NCBI RefSeq assembly: GCF_024499055.1
Contig: NZ_CP071249.1
Span: 62,001 to 126,000 of the forward strand
Direction: 5' to 3'
DNA length: 64,000 nt
Source: Turicibacter bilis
Lineage (GTDB): Bacteria; Bacillota_I; Bacilli_A; MOL361; Turicibacteraceae
Of the stretch, positions 35,579-43,959 are shown piece by piece (within the stretch, counting starts at the first letter, position 1; each line of letters starts with the position of its first letter). A program made the translations under genes and the position numbers. The notes beneath the pieces were generated by a model. That model made no database searches and had not been told where the DNA came from. It worked only from the letters and a program-made list of their open reading frames with translations.

Positions 35579-35719
35579 ATGACAGATAAACAAAAACAAT
35601 TTGAAGAAAGATTGGAATCATTAATTTTATTAAAGGCTTTGCTGATTAAAGATAATAAATTTTATGAAGTAGCACAAAAAGAGTATCAAGAAGCAAGGGA
35701 AAGAGCCTTGGTATATTAA
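35579..35719 (+). CDS. Very small helical protein, paralogue of 52241 gene
   Basis: A 46-residue protein M-T-D-K-Q-K-Q-F-E-E-R-L-E-S-L-I-L-L-K-A after GTGAGGTGA. It is clearly related to the 48-residue product at 52241 (Q-F-E-E-R-L, L-L-K-A-L-L-I-K-D-N, E-V-A-Q). It probably folds as a two-helix hairpin. Function unknown. Its last residues differ from the other copy because the sequence there passes into the array unit. Confidence 0.55.
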   Translation: MTDKQKQFEERLESLILLKALLIKDNKFYEVAQKEYQEARERALVY

Positions 35720-35730
35720 CATAAATCTTA

Positions 35731-35947
35731 GTAGCGGGAGATTTTTTCTTTATACTCAGATATACTCTTAGTTTATAGCAAGTGAATAAGCCTCAACTAT
35801 TGTTTTGCAACGATTGAACCTTATTCATTATTAATAGATTTAAATAGGAGTGTTTTAATTAAAGAGTATCTTCTTCTGCTAGATAGGTAGGTATTTATAC
35901 TTAGAATAGTAAGAAAACCCAAACGGCATGAATGTGTTTTTGGTATC
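35731..35947 (+). ncRNA. Structured unit 4, 3' part only
   Basis: Begins with the closing strand GTAGCGGGA (35731-35739); the matching 5' strand and inner domain are absent, replaced by the segment 33241-35719. The long hairpin is GTGAATAAGCCTCAA/TTGAACCTTATTCAT with a looser stem, and the tail hairpin CCCAAAC.../...TTTTTGGT has lost pairs. It looks like a decaying remnant. Confidence 0.5.
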
Positions 35948-35993
35948 CATGCTTTTATAGTGATATAAAAGAGGAGTAAGATAATCAGAATCA

Positions 35994-36308
35994 TCCCGCT
36001 ACAAGAATTCATCTAATTACATTTCACCTAAATATCAATCCACCTATGTCACATCATGCTGATGTTTGGGTGAGGTGGAGTTGCTATTTAGGTTCTTTTA
36101 ATAACTATAACGATGACATTAGAATAGACATTGATAGGCTAATCATGCTCACACATCATTCACCTTTTCATATTAGAATTTTAGCACTAAAACTATGGTT
36201 CTTACTAACCATCAATCCTCCGAGTTTCCTACATACTGACGTATGTTAGGCGTGGAGTCTTGATGTTTAGTCTTTTCATTTAATAAAAAGAATTTCAAAG
36301 TAGCGGGA
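35994..36308 (+). ncRNA. Structured unit 5, lacking standard 3' hairpins
   Basis: Inner domain complete: closing pair 35994-36002/36300-36308; 5' module CCACC/GGTGG with ACATCATGCTGATGT apex; ACCATCAATCC/GGAGTCTTGATG part. After GTAGCGGGA the usual two hairpins are missing; instead a distinct 390-bp segment follows. Confidence 0.55.
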
Positions 36309-36701
36309 AATATCCACGTATAAAACTAGGACTAGAAAAGTTAATCGGTATTTTTTGCATATCGTGTCATGATATTCAATAGGCAACGATAGAACAGTTG
36401 CTGTTAATTTATCAAAATAACCTAGCTAATGACAGCTAGGCTTTTTCTTTCAGTTTTCAGACATAAAAAAAGAAGAACAGCTGACTAGGCTGTTCTTCAA
36501 CCAACAAACCAAACAAACCAAATAAAAGAGAAATAACAATCAAAGTTATAACTTTTTAATTCGTTACATAAATAGTATATCACAATTCATTCGTAGTTAC
36601 CATATAAAACTAGAATCAGAAAAGTTACACAGCATATCATACCGTTTAACTCTCCTTGAATGAATAGCATCTTAGGGTGCCCAGTTTCTAAACCAAACTC
36701 A
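36309..36701. other. Non-array segment with two terminator-like hairpins and a direct repeat
   Basis: TATAAAACTAGGACTAGAAA at about 36319 recurs, slightly changed, at 36604 (TATAAAACTAGAATCAGAAA), each followed by AGTTA and GCATAT. Between the two copies are hairpins CCTAGCT/AGCTAGG (36421-36441) with T-run and AGAACAGC/GCTGTTCT (36474-36496). No gene is visible. The direct repeat suggests an insertion of about 285 bp. Confidence 0.5.
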
Positions 36702-37213
36702 TCCCGCTACAAGTGAGTATCTAACTTCAATAATCCTAAATATAAATTAACCAATCGATAGGCTAATCATGCAAGTGCATCATTAGCCTTTTCTTATTGA
36801 TTGCTAAGGTGCAAATCTAACGATTTTTGCACTTAGCGAATAAATTTATTTTTAAACTAGATGATCCCTAACCATTCAATCCTCACTCATGCCTTCCATA
36901 CTAGCATATGGTTAGGGCGGTGAGTCTTGATGGTTAGCTTTGTATTTAACAAAGGTTATAGCATGGTAGCGGGAGAGTGTTATTTATTTACAAAGAGTAA
37001 ATCTAAGTATATAGAATTTGATAAAGCCCAACTGTTGCAAGAAGCAACGATTGGGCTTTATCATTATCAACAATGTTATAAGGATTTAAATAACGGTTCA
37101 AAAATGAACGGTTATTTACTCAGATTACTAAACGATACCTACTGATTAAAGAAGTAGTAATTATAGCAAGACAGATAAGAAAACGAACACGGCAAGCTTG
37201 CGGTGTTGGTATC
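36702..37213 (+). ncRNA. Structured unit 6
   Basis: Complete unit with the optional GCTAAGGTGCAAAT/TTTTGCACTTAGC hairpin (36803-36838). Inner stem CTAACCAT/ATGGTTAG. Long hairpin TGATAAAGCCCAA/TTGGGCTTTATCA, tail GCAAGCTTGC inside CACGG/CGGTG. An extra hairpin AATAACGGTTCA/TGAACGGTTATT (37088-37115) is shared with units 7 and 12. Confidence 0.65.
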
Positions 37214-37252
37214 CATGATGTTTTGAGATAGAGATATAAAAAAAATGCCCCG

Positions 37253-37825
37253 TTAGAAACGATAAACTGTAATATAGGGAGTATGTATAGGTTCGATGTA
37301 ATTTAATGATCTTGTTGGACCTTTCCACTTCTCGAATTTTTTTCTTCTTTTTCCCATTAAATTAGATTTTTCGTTGTTGATTGCACTAATTTCTATTTCA
37401 ACATCATGTTTCTTTTTCTTTTTCTTTGTATGTGAATTTATGTACTCTTGATATTCTTTCCGTAAGAATTCATTATGATTATTTATAATTAGTTGATATT
37501 TGGTTTTCTCTAAATAGCATAATCCTTTAATTTTCTCAATTTGATTTAAAGAAACTTTCTGCTTTATATCTACAACAGATGTAAATTTCAAACCTTCTGA
37601 CTGATGTATAAGAATTTCAGGATTACTTTTTGTTTTTTTAAAATTTTGTTTGGTTTTTTTAGTGTTTTTTGTTGTTGAGGAAAAAGTAGTTTCGTAGTTG
37701 GGATTATATTTATATAGGCGTAATCCAAAATAGATATTATTTGATTTGATGATTAATATTGGAACTACTTTCTTATTTGGTAATCGTCCAAGTATGATTT
37801 CAGATTCATTAAAGTGTTTATTCAT
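37253..37825 (-). CDS. Hypothetical basic protein between array units
   Basis: A 190-residue, lysine-rich protein (M-N-K-H-F-N-E-S-E-I-I-L-G-R-L-P-N-K-K), with K-K-T-K-Q-N-F-K-K-T-K and K-K-K-K-K-K stretches and a beta-rich start (P-I-L-I-I-K-S-N-N-I-Y-F-G-L). It is encoded opposite to the array. The charge suggests nucleic acid binding, but no known domain is visible. The start at 37825 has AATGAGCGATAAAA upstream, a weak site. It lies precisely between the tail of unit 6 and the lead-in of unit 7. Confidence 0.5.
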   Translation of the reverse strand: MNKHFNESEIILGRLPNKKVVPILIIKSNNIYFGLRLYKYNPNYETTFSSTTKNTKKTKQNFKKTKSNPEILIHQSEGLKFTSVVDIKQKVSLNQIEKIKGLCYLEKTKYQLIINNHNEFLRKEYQEYINSHTKKKKKKHDVEIEISAINNEKSNLMGKRRKKFEKWKGPTRSLNYIEPIHTPYITVYRF

Positions 37826-37971
37826 TTTTATCGCTCATTTCTGTAGTTTTTATAAATTCCCCATAGAGTCCAATCTGTATAGGTAAAGTTTAACACTGGA
37901 AATAAATGGTGTAAAGAGGGGTGAACAGTCGTGATAAAAATTTTAAAAGATATGAACAGTAAGCAGGAGCA

Positions 37972-38476
37972 TCCCGCTACAAGAATTATTCTAACTTCAA
38001 TTCCCGCTACTAATATTAAATAGATAGGCTAATCATGTTCGCACATCATTAGCCTTTTCTTATTTGATGCTAAGGTGCAAATCTAACGATTTTTGCACTT
38101 AGCGAATTCTTTTAAAATAAGACGTTCCCTAACCATTCAATCCCTTTATTTGCCCCACATCATGCTGATGTTAGGGGCTTTAGGGCTTGATGTTTAGGTG
38201 TTGCTTAATAGAGGAGGCTTCTTAGTAGCGGGAGAGTGTTCTTTCTAATTACAGACTAAATCTGAGTACATAGAATTTGATAAAGCCCCAACTGTTGCAG
38301 GGCGCAACGATTGGGGCTTTATCATTATCAACCATATTATAAATAAGGACGTAAATAACGGTTCAAAAATGAACGGTTATTTACTCAGATTATTAACCGA
38401 TATCTACTGATTGAAAAGATATTCTTTATAGTAAGATAGTAAGAAAACCAACACGGTAGACTACGGTGTTGGTATC
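37972..38476 (+). ncRNA. Structured unit 7
   Basis: Complete unit, with a second nested TCCCGCTAC at 38002-38010. From about 38054 it is nearly identical to unit 12, but the GTTGC-loop-GCAAC cap and the GTAG/CTAC tail cap differ from unit 12 by paired changes. Inner stem CCCTAACCATTC...CTTGATGTTTAGG. Confidence 0.65.
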
Positions 38477-38526
38477 CATGTCTTTTGTGATAGGGATAGA
38501 AAAGATGATTGAAGTAACCCTAGGCA

Positions 38527-38770
38527 TCCCGCTACAAAGGAAGATAAAATCTTATCCCCAAAAGAAAGAGTCACTAAATGATCAATCCCACCGATTCACC
38601 CACCTATTGCATATGGCGGATGTGGTGTGGCTTGATATTTAGTTGTTGTATTTAACAAAGGTCATTCAGCGTAGCGGGAAATTACCTAACGATTTAACAC
38701 TAGAAAATATTTAAAAGTATGAAAAAAGCCCTAATGATTGCAGGGGGAAGCAACGATTAGGGTTTACTTT
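38527..38770 (+). ncRNA. Structured unit 8, shortened
   Basis: Closing pair 38527-38535/38671-38679 encloses only the CACTAAATGATC/CTTGATATTTAG stem. The long hairpin AAGCCCTAA/TTAGGGTTT follows (38726-38766). The standard tail hairpin is absent; the next 170 bp contain only short inverted repeats such as AAGTGCTA/TAGCACTCT and CACTTTATT/AATAAGTG. Confidence 0.55.
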
Positions 38771-38940
38771 AATGTAAGTATATAATTATAAGGAAGAGTA
38801 GAAAGTAAATTTTTTTATAAGTGCTAGGGGGAGTAGCACTCTAATGTTATTGGCATAAATGTTTAAAAGTATTCACTTTATTGAAAATAAGTGATGATCG
38901 TGCCTTCATTAACAAGAGAGTATCTGACTAACCATAGGTG

Positions 38941-39382
38941 TCCCGCTACCATTCGTGATTAAACTTCAAGGCTTCTTAATAACAACAAGTAAATGGATAG
39001 GCTAATCATGTCAGAAGATAATTAACATCATTAGCCTTTTCTTATTGGATGTTTTATCTTAGAACAAGACAATCACTAAGCATCAATCCCCTTATTTGCC
39101 CATATCGTGCCGATATTGGGGCGTTGGGGTTTGTTGCTTAGCTTTTTTGTTTAACTAAGATTATTCAACGTAGCGGGACAGGATGTTTAATGCCTAGCGA
39201 TCTTCTTCATACAAGGGGGCATGAAGCAGCTAACGGTTGCTTTGCAACGATTAGCGCTTCATGACTCTAATTCTAACTTTCTAAAAAGTTAAGGTTTCAT
39301 AAAATACACGCATTCTTCTAAGCGAGAGAAGGAGTCACAAGCCATAAGAAAACCAACACGGCATCAATGCGGTGTTGGTATC
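38941..39382 (+). ncRNA. Structured unit 9
   Basis: Complete unit. Inner stem CACTAAGCA/TTGCTTAG, with G-C replacing the A-T or C-G pair seen at this position in other units. Apex ATATCG/CGATAT. Long hairpin CATGAAG...GCTAA/TTAGC...CTTCATG; tail CCAACAC/GTGTTGG with GCATCAATGC cap. Confidence 0.65.
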
Positions 39383-39433
39383 CATGATCATTAGGAGATA
39401 GATATAAAAGGGAGTGGAACTAATCATGAACTA

Positions 39434-39568
39434 TCCCACTACAAGAACTTATCTAACTACATTTCACCTAAATATCAATCCCCCATACTTCTATCCTAAC
39501 GGATATTCAGGTGCGGTGAATGTGCTATTTAGCTTGTTAGTTAACAAAAGGAATTTCTAATAGCGACA
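39434..39568 (+). ncRNA. Structured unit 10, decayed
   Basis: Opens with TCCCACTAC (one change) and holds the 5' module ATCCTAACGGAT with CTATTTAG, but the closing strand is reduced to ATAGCGACA and no 3' hairpins follow. The next 140 bp are plain AT-rich sequence leading into a protein gene. Confidence 0.45.
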
Positions 39569-39706
39569 GATTTTTAGTTAATATAAATAATATATGAAAT
39601 AGATTAAGTTAGTGGTGAATTATTAACTAGAATATAAAAATATAGGGAATATCCACCTAGTTATTAGCATATACATTAGGGAACAAGTAATAAATGGGGG
39701 ATAAGT

Positions 39707-40105
39707 ATGAAAAAATATATGAGTAATGAAGAGTTTTGTAACTGCCATACTATCGATCATCGAGATTTTTATAAGATTGATGATGAACTAGAAAGAAAAA
39801 ACATTAGGGATATAGAGAGTAAAATCAAATATGTGAGAGAAAATTATGGTGGACAAATCTATATGAACTTTGTTTTAAGAGAATTAGATGATATTATTTT
39901 AATGAACTACCATCAAGTGAATGATGAGTACAGGTTTTCAAAATGTGCAGTGGATGGGTTACTTCGTTCATATCTATTTGCTACACAGTATATGCAAGAA
40001 GGGTTACCAGAACATGCATATGACTATATAAAAGGAAAAGCTAACTCATTTATAAATGAGTTATTAGAGCAGTATAAACAAAATGAAAATTTAAAGGATA
40101 TCTAG
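39707..40105 (+). CDS. Hypothetical acidic protein between array units
   Basis: A 132-residue protein (M-K-K-Y-M-S-N-E-E-F-C-N-C-H-T-I-D-H) preceded by AATGGGGGATAAGT. It is mostly helical by composition, with many Glu, Tyr and Asn; no membrane segment or known motif. It occupies the gap between the decayed unit 10 and unit 11, in array orientation. Function unknown. Confidence 0.5.
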   Translation: MKKYMSNEEFCNCHTIDHRDFYKIDDELERKNIRDIESKIKYVRENYGGQIYMNFVLRELDDIILMNYHQVNDEYRFSKCAVDGLLRSYLFATQYMQEGLPEHAYDYIKGKANSFINELLEQYKQNENLKDI

Positions 40106-40197
40106 ATAAAATTATATTACAGATGATTCAGGAAACTTAATGATTATATACTAGGCTTTTTAATACAATGTAAAAACGCTATAACTAATCAGAATGA

Positions 40198-40642
40198 TCT
40201 CGCTACCATGTAGCATTTTTATTTCAATGTTTCCTAATAACAATAAGTAAATGGATAGGCTAATCACGTTCACACGTCATTAGCCTTTTCTCATTGGATT
40301 TTTAGCACTAAAACTATGGTTCTTACTAACCATCCATCCTCCGAGTATCCGACATACTTGCGTATGTTCGGAGTGGAGTCTTGGTGGTTAGTTTCTATGT
40401 TGAATAAAGAAGATTTCAAAGTAGCGGGAAAATTAGTTCTTTACTGAATGTTTATCTTAGTAAATGATTTCATGAAGTGGCTAACTGTTGCTTTGCAACG
40501 ATTAGCCCTTCATGATCCTAAACAGTTATTTATAAAAATTTTGTTGTTCATAAAAAATTATCACTCTTCAAGTAGAATAATCAATCACAAATAATAAGAA
40601 AACCAACACGGCACGGGGGCGGTGTTGGTATCCATGATGTTT
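40198..40642 (+). ncRNA. Structured unit 11
   Basis: Opening strand is CTCGCTAC (one change); closing GTAGCGGGA at 40421. Hairpin GGCTAATCACG/CGTCATTAGCC; stem ACTAACCATCCATCC/GGAGTCTTGGTGGTTAGT with apex CATACTTGCGTATG; long hairpin CATGAAG...GCTAA/TTAGC...CTTCATG; tail CCAACAC/GTGTTGG with GGCACGGGGGCGG cap. Confidence 0.65.
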
Positions 40643-40684
40643 TGAGAAAGAAATCAAAAAGGCACTAAGAATAAGCATAAACTA

Positions 40685-41276
40685 TCCCGCTACAAGAAAG
40701 TATCTGACTACATTTCCCCTAAATATCAATCCACTTCCGTCATATCCTGCGGATATTTTGGAGCAGTGGAATTGCTATTTAGTGTTATTTAATAATCATA
40801 TTAATCCCGCTATATTAAAGCATGGATAGGCGAATCACATTGATAAGTCATTCGCTTTTTCTTATTTGATGCTAAGGTGCAAATCTAACGATTTTTGCAC
40901 TTAGCGAATTCTTTTAAAACAAGACGTTCCCTAACCATTCAATCCCCTTATTTGCCCACATCATGCTGATGTTGGGGGCTTTAGGGCTTGATGGTTAGGT
41001 GTTGCTTAATAGAGGAGGCTTCTTAGTAGCGGGAGAGTGTTCTTTCTAATTACAGACTAAATCTGAGTACATAGAATTTGATAAAGCCCCAACTGTTGTT
41101 ATACAACGATTGGGGCTTTATCATTATCAACCATATTATAAATAAGGACGTAAATAACGGTTCAAAAATGAACGGTTATTTACTCAGATTATTAACCGAT
41201 ATCTACTGATTGAAAAGATATTCTTTATAGTAAGACAATAAGAAAACCAACACGGCAAGTCTGCGGTGTTGGTATC
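40685..41276 (+). ncRNA. Structured unit 12
   Basis: Longest unit: closing pair 40685-40693/41026-41034, 5' module CCACTTCC.../...GCAGTGG with ATATCCTGCGGATAT apex, nested TCCCGCTAT at 40804, hairpin GGCGAAT/ATTCGC where most units have GGCTAAT/ATTAGCC, optional GCTAAGGTGC hairpin, then a 3' half almost identical to unit 7 but with GTTGT/ACAAC cap. Confidence 0.65.
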
Positions 41277-41328
41277 CTTGATTTTTTGAGAAATAAATTA
41301 AAAAAGCATTAAGAATGAGCATGGAATA

Positions 41329-41851
41329 TCCCGCTACTATGGAACTATCTAACTATATCTATCCTAAATATCAATCCACCTGCGCCATATCCTACGGATA
41401 TTTTAGACGGGTGGAATTGCTATTTAGGTGCATTTGCTAATTCTAAGCCTCCTGCAACAACTAAACCAAGGATAGGCTAATCATGCAAGTGCATCATTAG
41501 CCTTTTCTTATCCTATCTTTCATCCCAAAACAACGTCATCACTAAACATCAATCCCCAGTGCTACCATCCTTGCGTATGGTTAGGGCGTGGGGATTGATG
41601 TTTAGCTGTTTTTGTTTAATAGAGGAGACTGCATCGTAGTGGGAGATATTCCCTTCTATACAAATGAAAAACCATAGTTCATAGAATTTGAAATCCCCCC
41701 AACGGTTGCTAGGCAACTATTGGGGGGATTTCGTTATAAATAAAAATATAAATACAAACCCGTTACTAAATCATATCTTCTGATTAAAGAAGAAATTAAT
41801 GTAGCAAGAACAATAAGAAAACCAAAACGACAGGAATGTGGTGTTGGTATC
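41329..41851 (+). ncRNA. Structured unit 13
   Basis: Closing strand is GTAGTGGGA (G-T pair in place of G-C). 5' module ATATCCTACGGATAT; hairpin ATGC/GCAT within GGCTAAT/ATTAGCC; stem CACTAAACATCAATCCCC/GGGGATTGATGTTTAG; long hairpin GAAATCCCCCCAA/TTGGGGGGATTTC; tail hairpin partly degraded. Confidence 0.6.
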
Positions 41852-41900
41852 CATCGTGTTTTGAGATAGATTTAAAAGGTGATAGAAATAACCATAGGCA

Positions 41901-42055
41901 TCCTGCTCCAAAGGAAGATAAAACCTTATACCCCAAAAGAAAGAGTCACTAACCATTCAATCCATCTATTGCCTTACCTATTACATACGGTGTGGGCATA
42001 TGTCTTGATGTTTAGTTTTTTATTTAACAGGGGGTATTTCGGTTAGCATCCACGT
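41901..42055 (+). ncRNA. Structured unit 14, decayed end of array
   Basis: Opening strand is TCCTGCTCC; only the CACTAACCATTC/CTTGATGTTTAG stem with a reduced apex is recognisable. No closing strand or 3' hairpins. It resembles unit 8 in layout (AAAGGAAGATAAAA, CCCCAAAAGAAAGAGTCACTAA). Confidence 0.45.
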
Positions 42056-42832
42056 TCATATACATGTTACAAGTGATTTTCAAGATATATGATATTAAAA
42101 AATTATATATACCATAAATTAAAAGATATGTAATAAAGCTTATAAGAATTGGAGAAACATTTAATTCAATAGAGATGTGATTTAGCATAAGAGATGGTGA
42201 ACCGTATCATAAATAGGGGATAGTTTTACTGAATTTGGAAGTATCGATGAAAGATGTTTAGAGTAAATATTTATATGTATGCTTAGTGGTAAAAGTATAC
42301 ATATAAATAGGCTGTGTTTTAAATAAATGTTGATGCCTGAAATCGTTGATATCATCAAGTTTGATTAACTAATCCATGAACATCATACACGCTGAGTTCA
42401 TGATTTTAGTTAAAGATCAACACTCTTCTAAAACAGAGCCTATAAATAAAAGAATCTGAGAAATTAGATAAGATTTAGATATTAATTGGTACTATAGGGA
42501 GTTAAAGGATAATATTTAATTTTTTTGCATTATGGGCTTTGGGAAACTTGCTTTTATATCCAAAAGCTTTTTTATTTTCAAATAAGCGAAAATAGACATT
42601 AATATAAAATTATTTAAATTGTCTAGTCTATTTGCTTGAAGTTGATTAATTCAGTAAGAACTAAACTAAGAATTTAATTTAGTTACAAAATATGAACTTT
42701 AATGAAAACTACTTAAATATAGTTAGAATCTAACTGTATTTATTGAAGGAATATTGAGGAGTGAAGAGAATTATGATAGAATTAGTATAGTATCTAATAA
42801 TAATTTGATACATGATAATGAGAGGTCAAAAG
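42056..42832. other. Non-coding interval before the restriction-modification operon
   Basis: AT-rich, holding one MITE-like insertion (42307-42443) and the leader of the controller gene. No gene is supported. Confidence 0.45.
42307..42443. mobile_element. MITE-like insertion with 28-bp terminal inverted repeats
   Basis: The left end ATAGGCTGTGTTTTA and the right end TAAAACAGAGCCTAT are inverted copies, and similarity continues inward to ATGTTGAT/ATCAACAC. ATAAAT flanks both ends outside AGGCT/AGCCT, a possible target duplication. The ends resemble those of ISL3-type elements (GGCTCTGTTT); there is no coding capacity. Confidence 0.65.
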
Positions 42833-43054
42833 ATGCACATTGATTATAAAAAATTATGGATAATGTTAATTGAAAATAATATGAGTAAAAGTGAATTGAG
42901 AAAGAAAGCAAAGCTTTCAGCAGGTGTGTTTACACGTTTAAATAAAAACGAGGATGTATCATTGGCTGCTTTAAAAAACATATGTGAAATACTAGAATGT
43001 GATATCGGAGACATCTGTAGTTTTGTTGATAATGTTGAAGGTGAGGAAAAATAA
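42833..43054 (+). CDS. XRE-family controller protein of the restriction-modification operon
   Basis: A 73-residue HTH protein from ATG 42833 after GAGAGG: I-D-Y-K-K-L-W-I-M-L-I-E-N-N, N-M-S-K-S-E-L-R-K-K-A, then V-S-L-A-A-L-K-N-I-C-E-I-L-E-C-D-I-G-D-I. This is the YozG/Cro-like type often found as regulator upstream of DNA methyltransferases. Its stop codon overlaps the next start (TAATG), so both are coupled. Probably it adjusts expression of the operon when the element enters a new host. Confidence 0.75.
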   Translation: MHIDYKKLWIMLIENNMSKSELRKKAKLSAGVFTRLNKNEDVSLAALKNICEILECDIGDICSFVDNVEGEEK

Positions 43055-43959
43055 TGTTTAGGACAGTCGATTTATTTTGTGGGTGTGGCGGAATGTCACT
43101 CGGATTTCAGAATGCAGGATATGATATTCTTGCAGCGTATGATAACTGGAAGCCTGCAGTTGAGACTTATAGAAAGAATTTTAAGCACATAATATATGAG
43201 AGAGATTTATCTGATGAAAGTATAGTATCAGAAGTTGCTAGTTTTAAGCCACAGATTATTATTGGAGGACCGCCTTGTCAAGATTTTTCATCAGCAGGGC
43301 ACCGTGATGAAACGCGGGGTAGGGCTATACTTTCAAAGACATATACTGATATCGTTACGACAGCAATGCCAAAGTATTTTGTAATGGAAAATGTACCAAG
43401 AATCAGAGTTAGTGATATATATAAGAATATTTATAATATATTTAAAGAAAATGGATATGGATTGACAGAGAAAATTTTAGATGCAAGTCTTTGTGGTGTA
43501 CCACAAAAAAGAAAAAGATTATTCCTTATTGGTTGTTTGGGGGCAAAAGACAATTTTTTATCGGATATATTAGATGCGGGATTATCAAAAAAACCAATGT
43601 CTATTCATGACTATTTAGGTGATTCACTTGGTGTAGAATATTACTTTAGGATTCCGAGAAGCTATAGTAGAAGAGCAATTTTTAGCATTTATGAACCATG
43701 TGTTACGATAAGAGGTGTGGATAGACCCATACCACCAAACTATAAAAAGCATCCTCAGGATTTAGTTGATATAGGTCCAGAGGTAAGAGCTTTGACACCA
43801 AAAGAAAGAAGTTATATCCAAACATTTCCAGAAGAATTTATATTTGAAGAGAATAGAACAAATACAAATCAGATGATTGGCAATGCTGTACCTGTAAAAC
43901 TGGCAGAATATATTGCAAATGCAATTTTAGAATACGAGAATGGATGTGAAGATGATTAA
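43054..43959 (+). CDS. DNA (cytosine-5) methyltransferase 1
   Basis: The 301-residue enzyme shows all main C5 motifs: I (D-L-F-C-G-C-G-G-M-S-L-G-F), IV (G-G-P-P-C-Q-D-F-S with catalytic Cys), VI (M-E-N-V), VIII (Q-K-R-K-R-L-F-L-I-G), a short target-recognition region and IX/X (G-N-A-V-P-V-K-L-A-E-Y). It is short for the family, so the target domain is compact. The downstream gene encodes a close paralogue. Arginine codons are mostly AGA, unlike the chromosomal genes. Confidence 0.92.
   Translation: MFRTVDLFCGCGGMSLGFQNAGYDILAAYDNWKPAVETYRKNFKHIIYERDLSDESIVSEVASFKPQIIIGGPPCQDFSSAGHRDETRGRAILSKTYTDIVTTAMPKYFVMENVPRIRVSDIYKNIYNIFKENGYGLTEKILDASLCGVPQKRKRLFLIGCLGAKDNFLSDILDAGLSKKPMSIHDYLGDSLGVEYYFRIPRSYSRRAIFSIYEPCVTIRGVDRPIPPNYKKHPQDLVDIGPEVRALTPKERSYIQTFPEEFIFEENRTNTNQMIGNAVPVKLAEYIANAILEYENGCEDD

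Larger units (their letters stand above)
31685..42055 (+). repeat. Tandem array of about 14 divergent structured units with few genes
   Basis: The region is organised as repeated 400-600-nt units, each opened by TCCCGCTAC, closed by GTAGCGGGA some 150-350 nt later, and followed by a long hairpin around GTTGC/GCAAC and a tail hairpin in the context AAGAAAACC...GGTATCC. Inside the closing pair several further hairpins recur. Units share structure more than sequence: stem bases change in pairs from copy to copy. Optional modules include a 5' hairpin ending CTATTTAG (units 3, 5, 10, 12, 13) and GCTAAGGTGCAAAT/ATTTTTGCACTTAGC (units 6, 7, 12). Three protein genes are lodged between or inside units. 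Strand is taken as plus because T-runs follow hairpins on that strand; it is not proven. Confidence 0.85.

Noticed and set aside
35821-41956. Short open frames inside array units (35821-36012, 36046-36249, 36927-37145, 41771-41956)
   Set aside because: Each lies across conserved hairpins, lacks a ribosome binding site, and is not preserved between copies.
31685-42055. CRISPR array
   Set aside because: Units are hundreds of bases long with internal hairpins; there are no short identical repeats with uniform spacers and no cas genes.
31685-42055. Integron with attC cassettes
   Set aside because: Inverted closing pairs and cassette-like genes recall attC sites, but no tyrosine integron integrase is present and the conserved hairpins go far beyond attC size. 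Cassette behaviour is kept only as a hypothesis.
31685-42055. Known tRNA, T-box or riboswitch
   Set aside because: No cloverleaf, T-box or aptamer core that I recognise; units are not in leaders of metabolic genes.
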